Source: BOG-908 sp964242115 (GTDB lineage Bacteria; Pseudomonadota; Alphaproteobacteria; Acetobacterales; Acetobacteraceae). From it: a DNA stretch of 64,000 nucleotides. The stretch lies in the NCBI GenBank assembly GCA_964242115.1, contig CAXSZX010000013.1:62001-126000 (forward strand), given 5' to 3'. Shown in pieces: positions 1 through 8,624 of the stretch. The notes beneath the pieces were generated by a model. That model ran no database searches and was not told where the DNA came from. It saw only the letters and a program-made list of their open reading frames with translations. The stretch's first letter is position 1, and each line of letters opens with the position of its first letter. The position numbers and the translations under genes were made by a program.

Positions 1-1
1 G

Positions 2-436
2 ATCCGCCGCGCGCGCGGCGAGGAGGAGCTGGATGCAGCACAGTTTCTCAAACTGGCGCGAGCGGAGGCCAAACGCCTGCAGATGCCGGACGACATGCTC
101 AAGCGCAACGTCAACGTGGGCTTCTCCGGCGGCGAGAAGAAGCGCAACGAGGTGCTGCAGATGGCGATGCTGCGGCCGAAGCTGGCCATCCTCGACGAGA
201 CCGACAGCGGCCTCGACATCGACGCGCTGAAGATCGTCGGCGACGGCGTCAACGCGCTGCGTTCGCCCACCTTCTCCGCGCTGGTGATCACCCACCACCA
301 GCGCCTGCTGGACCACATCGTGCCGGACGCGGTGCACGTGCTGTTGCACGGCCGCATCGTGCGCAGCGGCGGTCCGGAACTGGCGCGCGCGCTGGAAGCC
401 GAAGGCTACGCGCAGGTGATCGCAGAGGCGGCATGA
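2..436 (+). CDS. sufC: Fe-S cluster assembly ATPase SufC (3' part)
   Basis: This is the C-terminal 144 residues of the ABC-type ATPase of the SufBCD scaffold, which powers Fe-S cluster assembly in the cytosol. The 5' end lies outside the window. Visible motifs are the ABC signature-like FSGGEKKRNE, the Walker B/D-loop segment LAILDETDSGLD and the switch histidine in VITHHQR, all as in SufC. It overlaps sufD by four bases (ATGA), and the downstream order sufD-sufS-sufU-sufT-sufA leaves little doubt. sufB is expected just upstream. Confidence 0.95.
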   Translation: MRRARGEEELDAAQFLKLARAEAKRLQMPDDMLKRNVNVGFSGGEKKRNEVLQMAMLRPKLAILDETDSGLDIDALKIVGDGVNALRSPTFSALVITHHQRLLDHIVPDAVHVLLHGRIVRSGGPELARALEAEGYAQVIAEAA

Positions 437-1719
437 ACGACTCCCTGGTCGAAGTCCCCACGCCGGCATCGGCCGCCGGCTTCCTCGCTCGCTACGACGG
501 GCTGACCGCCCGCCTGCCCGGCGACGGCGCACCCCGCCGCGCCGCCTCCGACGTGCTGCGCCGCCTCGGCCTGCCCAGCCTGCGCGACGAGGGCTGGCGC
601 TACACCAGCCTTGCCGCCTTGGCCGAAGGGCGCTTTCACGAAGCGCTGACGGATGCCGGCGGCAGCGGCTCGGACAATGACATGCCCGAGCTCGGCAGCC
701 TGTGGGACGTACCTCGCCTGGTGTTCAACCAGGGCCGGTTCGACGCGGGGCATTCCGTGCTGCCGGACCGCGCGTCGGTCCGCTCCTTCGCGGCCACGGC
801 CGATTTCGGCACCCTGCCCGACCCGGAGCACCAGCGCCTGGTGGCGCTAAACACGATGCTGGCCGAAGACGGCGCCATCGTCGAGGTGGACGCCGGCGTG
901 GACGCCGGCGCGTTGCTGGTGGTGAGCATGGGCCGCGACATAGCCGGCACGGCGGTGGCCTTTCACCCGCGCCACGCCATCCGGCTGGCTGCCGGCGCCA
1001 CGCTGACGCTGATCGAGCTTGCCTGCGGGCGTGGGCCATACCTGCACAACCCGGTGACCGAAATCCTGCTCGCAGAGGGTGCGACGCTGCGGCATGTACG
1101 CCTGCAGAACGAGGCGGCAGAGGCGTTCCACCTGGCAACCATTTACGCCAACGTTGCCGAGCGGGCGAGCTACGATTGCTTCACGCTTTCCGTTGGCGGC
1201 CGCACTACGCGCACCGAGGTGCACGCTCGGCTGGTCGGCCCGCACGCCCACGTCGCTATCAATGCGGCGCAACTCCTGCGCGGCACGCAGCACAGCGATT
1301 TCACAACCGTTGTCACCCACGAGGCGCCGAACTGCGCCTCCCGGCAGACGGTGAAGCACGTGCTGGGTGGCCACGCCCGCGGCGTGTTCCAGGGCAAGAT
1401 CGAGGTGGCGCGCGCCGCGCAAAAGACCGACGGCTACCAGATGAACCAGGCGTTGCTGCTCTCGCCGGACGCCGAGATCGACTGCAAGCCGCAGCTCGAG
1501 ATTTTTGCCGACGACGTCAAGTGCAGCCACGGCGCCACCGTGGGCGAGCTGGATGCAGAGCAACTGTTCTACCTGGTCAGCCGCGGCATCCCCCAGCAGG
1601 AGGCGCGGGCCATCCTGGTGCGCGCGTTCCTAGGCGAAGCGCTCGACATGATCGCCGATGAGTCGGCACGCGGCCTGCTGGACCGTGTCATCGACTCCTG
1701 GTGGAAGGACGCGGCATGA
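433..1719 (+). CDS. sufD: Fe-S cluster assembly protein SufD
   Basis: SufD is a 428-residue scaffold subunit that pairs with SufB and SufC. It has the usual alpha-helical N-terminus (LRDEGWRYTSL) followed by the right-handed beta-helix core. The C-terminal segment with IFADDVKCSHGATVG and LFYLVSRGIP is the conserved SufB/SufD signature. The ATG overlaps the sufC stop and its own stop overlaps the sufS ATG, so translation is probably coupled. The length is normal for the family and nothing is disrupted. Confidence 0.95.
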   Translation: MNDSLVEVPTPASAAGFLARYDGLTARLPGDGAPRRAASDVLRRLGLPSLRDEGWRYTSLAALAEGRFHEALTDAGGSGSDNDMPELGSLWDVPRLVFNQGRFDAGHSVLPDRASVRSFAATADFGTLPDPEHQRLVALNTMLAEDGAIVEVDAGVDAGALLVVSMGRDIAGTAVAFHPRHAIRLAAGATLTLIELACGRGPYLHNPVTEILLAEGATLRHVRLQNEAAEAFHLATIYANVAERASYDCFTLSVGGRTTRTEVHARLVGPHAHVAINAAQLLRGTQHSDFTTVVTHEAPNCASRQTVKHVLGGHARGVFQGKIEVARAAQKTDGYQMNQALLLSPDAEIDCKPQLEIFADDVKCSHGATVGELDAEQLFYLVSRGIPQQEARAILVRAFLGEALDMIADESARGLLDRVIDSWWKDAA

Positions 1720-2972
1720 ACGCGGAAAGCAAGCTGGCGGACCTCGCACCCGCCTTCGACGTCGAGCGCATCCGCGCCGACTTCCCGATCCTCTCGCAAC
1801 GCGTGCACGGCAAGCCGCTCGTCTACCTCGACAGTGCTGCCAGTGCGCAGAAACCGCGCGCGGTGATCGACGCGATGGTGCACGCGATGCAGACGCAGTA
1901 CGCCAACGTGCATCGCGGCCTGCACTGGATGAGCGAGCGCACGTCCGACGACTACGAGGCAGTGCGCGACAAGGTGGCCGGCCTGCTCAACGCCCCCTCG
2001 CGCGAGGAGGTGGTGTTCACTTCCAGCAGCACAGGTGCGATCAACCTGGTCGCGCACAGCTACGGGCGCGGCGTGCTCAGGCCCGGTCAGGCCGTGCTGG
2101 TCAGCGAGATGGAGCACCACGCCAACATCGTCCCCTGGCAAATGTTGCGTGATTCGCACGGCATCGAGTTGCGCGTGGCACCGATCACGGCCGCCGGCGA
2201 GTTGGACATGGAAGCCTTCGAGCGTTGCCTGCAGGACGGGCGCGTGGGCCTCGTCGCGATCACCCACATGTCCAACGTGCTGGGCACCTACAACCCGATC
2301 GAGCGCATCGCGGGGCTGACGCACGCGGCCGGCGCGCAGCTGATGGTGGACGGCAGCCAGGCGGTGGTGCACCGGCGCGTGGACGTGCAGGCGCTGGGCG
2401 CGGATTTCTACGTGTTCACCGGCCACAAGCTGTACGGCCCGACCGGCATCGGCGTGCTGTGGGCCCGGCGCGCGTTGCTGGAGCAGATGCCGCCGTTCAT
2501 GGGCGGCGGCGACATGATCTCCAGCGTCAGCTTCGAACACTCCACCTGGGCGCCGCCGCCGACGAAGTTCGAGGCCGGCACGCCGGCGATCCTCGAGGTG
2601 ATCGGCCTGGGTGCCGCTATCGACTACGTCCAGGGTATCGGCTTCGACGCCATCGCCGCACACGAGGCGGCGCTGACCAACCACGCGCTGGCACGGCTGT
2701 CCGCCATCGACGGCCTGCACATCGCCGGTCGCGCGCAGGACCGCGGCGGCGTGGTCAGCTTCACCCTGGACGGCGCCCACGCGCACGACATCGCCACCTT
2801 GCTGGACCGCAACGGCATCGCTGTGCGCGCCGGCCAGCACTGCGCCGAACCGCTGATGCGCCGCCTGGGCCTGTCCAGCACCGCGCGCGCCAGCTTCGGC
2901 ATCTACACCACGGAAAGCGAGGTCGACACCTTGGCCGACACGCTGGTGCGCATACGCGGCTTTTTCCAATGA
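1716..2972 (+). CDS. sufS: Cysteine desulfurase SufS
   Basis: This is a PLP-dependent class V aminotransferase-fold enzyme (418 residues) that takes sulfur from cysteine and leaves it as an enzyme persulfide. The PLP lysine is in TGHKLYGPTG, and the persulfide cysteine is in RAGQHCAEPLM near the C-terminus, as in group II (SufS/CsdA) desulfurases. I chose the ATG that overlaps the sufD stop. An upstream in-frame GTG at 1701 would lie inside sufD and has no advantage. The persulfide acceptor is probably the adjacent SufU. Confidence 0.95.
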   Translation: MNAESKLADLAPAFDVERIRADFPILSQRVHGKPLVYLDSAASAQKPRAVIDAMVHAMQTQYANVHRGLHWMSERTSDDYEAVRDKVAGLLNAPSREEVVFTSSSTGAINLVAHSYGRGVLRPGQAVLVSEMEHHANIVPWQMLRDSHGIELRVAPITAAGELDMEAFERCLQDGRVGLVAITHMSNVLGTYNPIERIAGLTHAAGAQLMVDGSQAVVHRRVDVQALGADFYVFTGHKLYGPTGIGVLWARRALLEQMPPFMGGGDMISSVSFEHSTWAPPPTKFEAGTPAILEVIGLGAAIDYVQGIGFDAIAAHEAALTNHALARLSAIDGLHIAGRAQDRGGVVSFTLDGAHAHDIATLLDRNGIAVRAGQHCAEPLMRRLGLSSTARASFGIYTTESEVDTLADTLVRIRGFFQ

Positions 2973-3463
2973 GCGCCGCGCAGACCAGCACGCAGACTGC
3001 CGCGCCCAACTTCGACGACGTGCGCGACCTGTATCAGGACACCATCCTAGAGCGTAGCCGCAACCCGCAGCACATGCACCGCCTCGACCCGTTCGACGCC
3101 TGTGCCAAGGGCGAGAACCCGCTCTGCGGCGATCAGGTGGAAGTGCGCGTTTCCTTTGCGCCGGACGCCACCGTGGCCGACGCCGCCTACGAGGCGCGCG
3201 GCTGCGCCATCTCCATGGCGTCAGCCGATCTGATGGCGGACGTGGTACGCGGCCGGGATGCCGCCTCCATCCGCGTGCTGGCGGCCGCGTTCGAGCAGCT
3301 CGCACGCACCGGCGACAGCGCGTCCGAGGACGCGGCGTTGCAGATTCTGCGACCGCTGTCCGGCGTGTCCGAGTATAGAAGCCGGGTGAAGTGCGCGACG
3401 TTGCCGTGGTCCGCTCTGATCGCGGCGCTCGACGAACGCAAAGAGGTTGCCGCTCATGATTGA
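2969..3463 (+). CDS. sufU: SufU-type (NifU-like) Fe-S assembly protein
   Basis: This is a 164-residue IscU/SufU-fold protein. The three expected cysteines are visible in NPLCGDQVEV, ARGCAISMAS and VKCATLPW, and an Asp follows the first (CGD), the arrangement that binds zinc in SufU. In characterised SufS-SufU pairs, SufU accepts the persulfide by zinc-ligand swapping. The ATG overlaps the sufS stop and its end overlaps sufT, so it is embedded in the operon. I infer a sulfur-transfer rather than a scaffold role, because SufBCD is also present. Confidence 0.9.
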   Translation: MSAAQTSTQTAAPNFDDVRDLYQDTILERSRNPQHMHRLDPFDACAKGENPLCGDQVEVRVSFAPDATVADAAYEARGCAISMASADLMADVVRGRDAASIRVLAAAFEQLARTGDSASEDAALQILRPLSGVSEYRSRVKCATLPWSALIAALDERKEVAAHD

Positions 3464-3851
3464 CGACGTGCACGACGACGCGACCGAGCGGACCGGCCAC
3501 GCCACCGCAGTGGTGGGAAGCTGGACGCCGGACGGCGAGACCATCGCGCTGCCGAGCGAGACCGCGCTGCTGGACGCCATCGCTACCATCTACGACCCGG
3601 AAATCCCGGTGAACATCTACGAGCTCGGGCTGATCTACGCCGTCGAAATCAGCGACGCCGGTGCGGTGAAGGTGGAGATGACTCTGACCGCGCCGGGCTG
3701 CCCCAGCGCACAGGAACTGCCCGTTCAGGTGCGCGAGGCGGTGCTTGCGGTGCCGGGCGTCACCTCGGCCGACGTGGAGACGGTGTGGGACCCGCCGTGG
3801 GACCCGAGCCGCATGTCTGAAGACGCCCGCCTCGCGCTGAACATGTTCTGA
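3456..3851 (+). CDS. sufT: SUF-associated MIP18/DUF59 protein SufT
   Basis: This 131-residue protein carries the MIP18/DUF59 domain. The signature runs from YDPEIPVNIYELGLIY through TLTAPGCPSAQELP to the DPPWDPSRMS end. Members assist maturation of Fe-S proteins under high demand. The start at ATG 3456 is set by a purine-rich AAGAGG nine bases upstream, and it overlaps the end of sufU by eight bases. A TTG nine bases earlier has no room for a ribosome site. Confidence 0.9.
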   Translation: MIDDVHDDATERTGHATAVVGSWTPDGETIALPSETALLDAIATIYDPEIPVNIYELGLIYAVEISDAGAVKVEMTLTAPGCPSAQELPVQVREAVLAVPGVTSADVETVWDPPWDPSRMSEDARLALNMF

Positions 3852-3865
3852 ACGGAGCCACCGCG

Positions 3866-4240
3866 ATGGACCAAAACGTTTCCGCCTCCCCCGCCATCCG
3901 CCCGCGCCGCGCCTTGCCGCCGTTGATGACGATGACCGAGGCCGCGGCCGCCCGCCTGCGCGCACTTTATGCGACCGGCGACGGCCGCTTGCTTCGCATC
4001 AGCGTCAACACCAAGGGGTGCTCTGGCCTAGCCTACGACATGAGCTGGGTGGCCGAACCCGGCCCGGGCGACGAGGTGGTGCGCGACCACGAGCTGACCG
4101 TGCTGGTGGATCGCAAGGCGAGCCTGTTCCTGATCGGCACGACGATGGATTACGAACAGAAGACGATGAGCGCCGGGTTTACCTTTACCAACCCCAACGA
4201 GAAGGGTCGTTGCGGCTGCGGAGAAAGCTTTCACGTCTGA
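3866..4240 (+). CDS. sufA: A-type Fe-S carrier SufA/IscA family
   Basis: This 124-residue HesB/IscA-fold protein transfers assembled clusters to apo-enzymes. The three conserved cysteines are in TKGCSGLAY and in CGCGESFHV at the C-terminus. It starts 14 bases after sufT, with GGAG before the ATG, and is the last gene of the suf unit. A repeat element begins about 30 bases after the stop and may end the transcript. Confidence 0.93.
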   Translation: MDQNVSASPAIRPRRALPPLMTMTEAAAARLRALYATGDGRLLRISVNTKGCSGLAYDMSWVAEPGPGDEVVRDHELTVLVDRKASLFLIGTTMDYEQKTMSAGFTFTNPNEKGRCGCGESFHV

Positions 4241-4270
4241 TCGACCAGCAGCAGAAGCGGCCGGTCAGAC

Positions 4271-4404
4271 AAGCAGGCAAGTAGTTCTCTTTTGAAAAGA
4301 GAACCAAAGAACGTTTGTCTCCGTGAGCGCGCGCTGAACGACACTCCGCGACAGCAATACCAAAAGCTATTTCTTCTTTAATTCAAAAAAGAAGGCTTTC
4401 TTCC
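4271..4404. repeat. Intergenic inverted-repeat element, copy 1
   Basis: Somewhat diverged full copy between convergent sufA and the GNAT gene. The left arm is of the AGTTCTC-TTTTGAAAA-GAGAACC type, the right arm of the CTTCTTT-CAAAAAAGAAGG type, with CCGCGACAG in the spacer. Confidence 0.85.
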
Positions 4405-4405
4405 T

Positions 4406-4939
4406 CTACCCTGTCGCTACCGCAGCCAACAACCGGTCGATCGGATCCCACCGGTACGCCACCTGCGGCAACGCCACGCCAGCCACCCGTGTCTGCCCCT
4501 CTGCCGCCGCCTGTCCGCCCAGCCGGCTGTAGAACCACCGGCTCGGATTGTCCCGCAGCACCCACACGAACACCGAGCCGCAGCCGCGCGCCATCAGCTG
4601 GCTTGCCGTGGCGCGCATCATCCGCCGTCCCACCCCCTGCTCGCGCCAGTCATCAAGCACGTATAGCGTCTCGATCTCCGCCTCGCCCAGCCCCGGCGTG
4701 CGCGGCGGGCCGGCGGTGGTGAACCCCACGATGCGCGGTCCCTGCCCCTTCATTGCCGCCACCATCACGGTGGACCCGGACGCGATGGCAGCGCGGTAGT
4801 GCAGCGCCAGCCGCGTCGGCGAGAGGTTGGCCAGGTAGTCGTCCGGCAGTATCCCCGGGTAGGCGCTGCGCCAGGCCGCCACGTGCACCGCGCCTATGGC
4901 GGTCGCATCGGTCAGCTCGGCCCGGCGCACGGTGATCAC
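4406..4939 (-). CDS. GNAT family N-acetyltransferase
   Basis: This is a 177-residue acetyl-CoA-dependent acyltransferase with one GNAT domain. It has the N-terminal VRRAELTDATAIGAVH, a central IETLYVLDDWREQGVGRRMM that holds the Q/RxxGxG/A acetyl-CoA pyrophosphate loop, and a C-terminal NPSRWFYSRLGG. The substrate cannot be told. The GTG start overlaps the stop of the RNA methyltransferase gene (GTGA), so the two genes are probably co-translated. RimI-like N-terminal acetylation or antibiotic/amine acetylation are both possible. Confidence 0.88.
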   Translation of the reverse strand: MITVRRAELTDATAIGAVHVAAWRSAYPGILPDDYLANLSPTRLALHYRAAIASGSTVMVAAMKGQGPRIVGFTTAGPPRTPGLGEAEIETLYVLDDWREQGVGRRMMRATASQLMARGCGSVFVWVLRDNPSRWFYSRLGGQAAAEGQTRVAGVALPQVAYRWDPIDRLLAAVATG

Positions 4940-6246
4940 GGCGCCGCCGCCGCGGGCGCGCGCTCCAGCACCGCGCCGAAGAACCCGTCGGTGCCATGGC
5001 GGCGCGGCGTGAGCACCAGGAACGGGTCCGCGCACGGCACCGGCACGTCGAGAGTCCAGGCGGCCGACACCGGCACCACGCGAAAGCTGGGGTGGCGTGT
5101 CAGGAAGCCCTCCACCTGCGCCTCGTTCTCCTCTGCCAGCAGCGAGCACGTCGCGTACACCAGCCGCCCGCCGGGCCGCACCAGGCGCTGTGCGGCGTCC
5201 AGGATGGCAGCCTGCTTGGGTATCAGCTCGGCAAGGTCGGTCTCGGTCAGGCGCAGTCTTCCGTCCGGGTTGCGGCGCCATGTTCCCGTGCCGGTGCAGG
5301 GCGCGTCAACAAGAACCCGGTCGAAGGTCTGCGCGCGGCGCTTGGCCCATTTATCGCCGGCCGTGGTCAGGTGCCGCTCCACGTTGTGCACGCCGGCGCG
5401 GCGCAGGCGTTTAACGGCGCCGTCCAGCCGGGGCTCGCTCACGTCGCAGGCGACCACGTGGCCGCGGTTCTCCATCGTGGCCGCAATGGCGAGCGTCTTG
5501 CCGCCGGCGCCGGCGCACCAGTCGGCCACCCGCATGCCTGGGGCGGCACCCACCAGGTGCGCCACGAGCTGGCTGCCTTCGTCCTGTATCTCCACCGCGC
5601 CGGTCTGGAAGGCAGCGCCGGATGTGACCGCCCGGCGGTGCGCCACGCGCAGGCCCCAGGGCGAGTAGGGCGTAGGCTCGGCCTCGATACCCTCGGCCAG
5701 CAGCGCCGCGCGGGCGTCCCCCAGGGTGGCTTTCAGCATGTTCACCCGCAGGTCGAGCGGTGCGGGTTCGGCCATGGCCGCCATCTCGGCCGGCAAGTCG
5801 TCGCCGAAGCGGGCCTGCAGGTTCGGCAGGATCCAGTCGGGGATTTCCAGGCGGGTCGCCTCGTCCATGCTGGGGTGGTCCAGCGAGCGGCCCTCCAACG
5901 GGCGCAGCACCGCGCGTTCCTCGGTGCCCAGCGGCGCCGGACCGAACTGGCCACCGGAGTAGCCCTGTTCCAGGCCGGCCATGGTCCAGCCTTCCAGCAG
6001 CAGGGAGGCGGCGACCAGCAAACGCGGCGCCGGTGTGGCACCGGCGCGGGCGAGCCACCAGCCGAGCCGGCGGCGGGCGCGCAGCACGCCCCAGGCGCGG
6101 TCGGAGACGGCGCGGCGGTCGCCGGACCCGATGAAGCGGCGCTCGCGGAAAAAGGCGTTGGCGACGGCGTCGGCTGGCTTGCGGCCGGCGGAGGCGATCT
6201 CCTCCAGGAGTTCTATGGCGCCGAGCAGGCGGGCGGAGGGGGTCAA
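4936..6246 (-). CDS. RsmB/NOP2/Sun-type RNA (cytosine-5) methyltransferase
   Basis: This is a SAM-dependent RNA m5C methyltransferase, about 436 residues. An N-terminal NusB-like helical region is followed by the Rossmann domain. Visible motifs are the SAM loop VADWCAGAGGKT, motif IV LVDAPCTGTGTW with the release cysteine, and motif VI YATCSLLAEEN with the catalytic cysteine. The family includes RsmB (16S C967), but alphaproteobacteria have several paralogues and the site is unproven. No ATG lies near the N-terminus. I chose a TTG just outside the repeat element; upstream in-frame sequence is only translated repeat. Confidence 0.9.
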   Translation of the reverse strand: MTPSARLLGAIELLEEIASAGRKPADAVANAFFRERRFIGSGDRRAVSDRAWGVLRARRRLGWWLARAGATPAPRLLVAASLLLEGWTMAGLEQGYSGGQFGPAPLGTEERAVLRPLEGRSLDHPSMDEATRLEIPDWILPNLQARFGDDLPAEMAAMAEPAPLDLRVNMLKATLGDARAALLAEGIEAEPTPYSPWGLRVAHRRAVTSGAAFQTGAVEIQDEGSQLVAHLVGAAPGMRVADWCAGAGGKTLAIAATMENRGHVVACDVSEPRLDGAVKRLRRAGVHNVERHLTTAGDKWAKRRAQTFDRVLVDAPCTGTGTWRRNPDGRLRLTETDLAELIPKQAAILDAAQRLVRPGGRLVYATCSLLAEENEAQVEGFLTRHPSFRVVPVSAAWTLDVPVPCADPFLVLTPRRHGTDGFFGAVLERAPAAAAP

Positions 6247-6250
6247 GACA

Positions 6251-6380
6251 GCAAGGCCTTCTTTTTCGAGAAAAAGAAGCAAAAAGCTTTTGCGGGCGCT
6301 GTCGCGGAGGTTCCTGCAGCGCGCACCCAAGGTCGCAAAAGTTTTTTGGTTCTTTTTTTCAAAAAAGAACCGCTTGCTTT
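6251..6380. repeat. Intergenic inverted-repeat element, copy 2
   Basis: Full, well-preserved copy between the tandem minus-strand genes for the RNA methyltransferase and guaB. It has a CCTTC-type left arm, core GCTGTCGCGGA and a GGTTC-type right arm. The stop codon of guaB overlaps its right end. Confidence 0.92.
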
Positions 6381-7878
6381 ATTCTTGCCTATAATTCGGC
6401 GCCTCCCGCGTAATCGCCACGTCATGCACGTGGCTTTCCCGCAGCCCCGCCCCGGTAATCCGCCTGAACTGCGTGTTCGCCCGAAGCTCCGCGACCGTCG
6501 CCGCCCCGGTATATCCCATTCCCGCGCGCAAGCCGCCGACGAGCTGGTGCACCACGCCGCTCATCGGCCCCTTGTAGCCGACGCGGCCTTCAACGCCTTC
6601 AGGCACCAGCTTCAAACTATCGGTGATCTCCTGCTGGAAGTACCGGTCCGCCGAGCCCCGCGCCATCGCCGCGATGCTACCCATGCCGCGATACGATTTG
6701 TAGGACCGCCCCTGGTAGAGGAACACCTCGCCGGGCGCCTCGTCCGTGCCGGCGAGCAGGCTGCCGACCATCACCGCTTCCGCGCCGGCGCCGATTGCTT
6801 TCACGATGTCGCCGCTGGTGCGGATGCCGCCGTCGGCGATGCTGGGGATGTCGTGGCGCGCGCATTCGGCTGCGGTCTCCATCACCGCGGAGAATTGCGG
6901 CACGCCGACGCCAGCCACCACGCGCGTGGTGCAGATGCTGCCTGGCCCGATGCCGATCTTCACGCAATCCGCACCTGAGTCGATCAGCGCCGCGGCACCT
7001 TCCGGGGTGGCAACGTTGCCGGCGACCACCTGCACCGCGTTGGACAGGCGCTTGATGCGGTCCACCTGCGCCAGAACGCCGGCGCTGTGGCCGTGCGCGG
7101 TGTCGACCACGATCACGTCGACGCCGGCGTCGATCAGCGCCTCGGCGCGCGCCTGGCCGTCGTCGCCCACGCCGGTGGCGGCTGCCACGCGCAGCCGGCC
7201 CAGCTCGTCCTTGTTGGCCAGCGGGTGGGCCTGCGCCTTGTCCATGTCCTTCACGGTCACCAGGCCCACGCAGCGGAACGCCTCGTCCACCACCAACAGC
7301 TTTTCGATGCGGTGGTGGTGCAGCAGGCGGCGGGCTTCGTCGGCGCCGGGGTTTCCGGTGACGGTCACCAGCTTGTCGTGCGTCATCAGCTCGCGCACTG
7401 GTATGCTGGGGTCGGTGGCGAAGCGGACGTCGCGGTTGGTGAGGATGCCGACCAAGCGGCCGTTGGCTTCCACCACGGGGATGCCGCTGATCCGCCACTG
7501 CGCCATCAGCGCGCGGGCGTCGGCCAAGGTCTGCTCGGGGCGGATGGTGACGGGGTTGACCACCATGCCGGACTCGAACTTCTTCACCGAGCGGACCTGG
7601 GCCACCTGCTCGTCCACGGTGAGGTTCTTGTGGATGACGCCGATGCCGCCCTGCTGCGCCATGGCGATGGCCATCGGGCCTTCGCTGACGGTGTCCATGG
7701 CGGCGGCGAGCAACGGGATGTTCAGGCCAATGGTGCGGGTGAGGCGAGTGCGGGTGTCGGTCTTGCCGGGCAGCACCTGGGAGTAGGCTGGCACGACCAG
7801 CACGTCGTCGAAGGCCAGCGCCTCGGCGATGCGCTGGTGTTGGGGGTGGCCCTGGTTGCTGATGGTGTCGGGGGCCAT
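6379..7878 (-). CDS. guaB: IMP dehydrogenase GuaB
   Basis: This enzyme oxidises IMP to XMP with NAD+ and commits purines to GMP synthesis. The 499-residue protein has the TIM barrel interrupted by two CBS motifs (about residues 95-215). The catalytic cysteine is in GPGSICTTRVVAGVG, and the mobile flap is in YKGPMSGVVHQL. The ATG at 7878 follows a good GAGGAG site. In-frame codons further upstream have no family similarity and run into a REP-like palindrome. Confidence 0.96.
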   Translation of the reverse strand: MAPDTISNQGHPQHQRIAEALAFDDVLVVPAYSQVLPGKTDTRTRLTRTIGLNIPLLAAAMDTVSEGPMAIAMAQQGGIGVIHKNLTVDEQVAQVRSVKKFESGMVVNPVTIRPEQTLADARALMAQWRISGIPVVEANGRLVGILTNRDVRFATDPSIPVRELMTHDKLVTVTGNPGADEARRLLHHHRIEKLLVVDEAFRCVGLVTVKDMDKAQAHPLANKDELGRLRVAAATGVGDDGQARAEALIDAGVDVIVVDTAHGHSAGVLAQVDRIKRLSNAVQVVAGNVATPEGAAALIDSGADCVKIGIGPGSICTTRVVAGVGVPQFSAVMETAAECARHDIPSIADGGIRTSGDIVKAIGAGAEAVMVGSLLAGTDEAPGEVFLYQGRSYKSYRGMGSIAAMARGSADRYFQQEITDSLKLVPEGVEGRVGYKGPMSGVVHQLVGGLRAGMGYTGAATVAELRANTQFRRITGAGLRESHVHDVAITREAPNYRQE

Positions 7879-8007
7879 GGCCTCGCTCCTCGGCTGCCTT
7901 GGCGGCGCTACATAGGCCGGCGCGGGTGGTTCGGCAAGGAAGGGGCATAGTTGTCGGGTGGCTGAGGCAAGTGGTGTAACGCCCCTCCCTTGCCTTCCGT
8001 AAAGCCG

Positions 8008-8062
8008 GTCCAGGGCGGCCTCGCCCTGGTGGGGGTTCGGGGGCAAAGCCCCTGACCTCATC
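8008..8062. repeat. REP-like double palindrome
   Basis: In the roughly 390-base gap upstream of guaB there is a perfect 8-bp stem CCAGGGCG/CGCCCTGG with a four-base loop. It is followed by a second GGGGGC...GCCCC(T) stem. This paired GC-rich arrangement resembles common alphaproteobacterial dispersed palindromes. It occurs once here and is unrelated to the T/A-rich element family. The rest of the gap shows no gene. Confidence 0.6.
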
Positions 8063-8264
8063 TTTTCAAGAAGCCCGCATCTCATCGGCTGACGGGGCAG
8101 ACCAAGCCGCACGTGCATTGCCGCGATTGCCCAGACAAATGCCTTCCTCGCCGGACTTCGAACGATCGCAGTTTTAGCGCGATGTCTCACACACAAAGCA
8201 GTCCGCCGTTTGCTGCCTGCCTGCCACCATGCGACGCTGATGTCCTCCACGAAGGGTGTTCGCG

Positions 8265-8624
8265 GTGGCACGCACGAAACAGCTTTTGACACGTCTCGCC
8301 TGCACCCTTGCCTGCCTCTTGCCGGTCAGCCGGCAGGCAAACGGGTCGCCGTCGGTGTGCCTGCGCAGCTACCAGGTCCGGAACACCGAGAGGCCGGACG
8401 ACAACACCATCCTGTTCGCCATGCAGGGCGGCACCGTTTGGGCGAACCATCTGCCGCACCCGTGCATCGGCCTCGCCGCCGACCCGAACGGCTTTACCTA
8501 CACGCCGACCGACCCGGGATCGGACACCATCTGCTCCGACCTGATGCTGATCCGGCTCAACACTTTCCATAGCGTGTGCACGCTGGGCGCGTTCACCAGG
8601 CTCAACCCGACGCACCGCCCGTGA
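8265..8624 (+). CDS. Small secreted cysteine-containing protein (DUF6491-like)
   Basis: This predicted exported protein of about 119 residues has a hydrophobic N-terminus (LLTRLACTLACLLP). Its mature part has the pattern VCLRSYQVRN, TILFAMQGG, VWANHLPHPCIGL and a C-terminal CTLGAF. This resembles the small DUF6491-type secreted proteins with about four cysteines, whose function is unknown; I assign this from memory of the pattern. I chose GTG 8265 because GAAGGG lies eight bases upstream; GTG 8256 is in frame but overlaps that site. The stop overlaps the GTG of the DUF72 gene. Confidence 0.7.
   Translation: MARTKQLLTRLACTLACLLPVSRQANGSPSVCLRSYQVRNTERPDDNTILFAMQGGTVWANHLPHPCIGLAADPNGFTYTPTDPGSDTICSDLMLIRLNTFHSVCTLGAFTRLNPTHRP

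Noticed and set aside
1569..3965. 798-codon open frame on the minus strand across sufS-sufT
   Set aside because: It is antisense to well-identified suf genes, has Arg/His/Pro-rich shadow composition and no motifs.
4996..6978. 660-codon plus-strand frame across the RNA methyltransferase and guaB genes
   Set aside because: It is antisense to conserved genes and passes through a repeat element; it is a product of high G+C.
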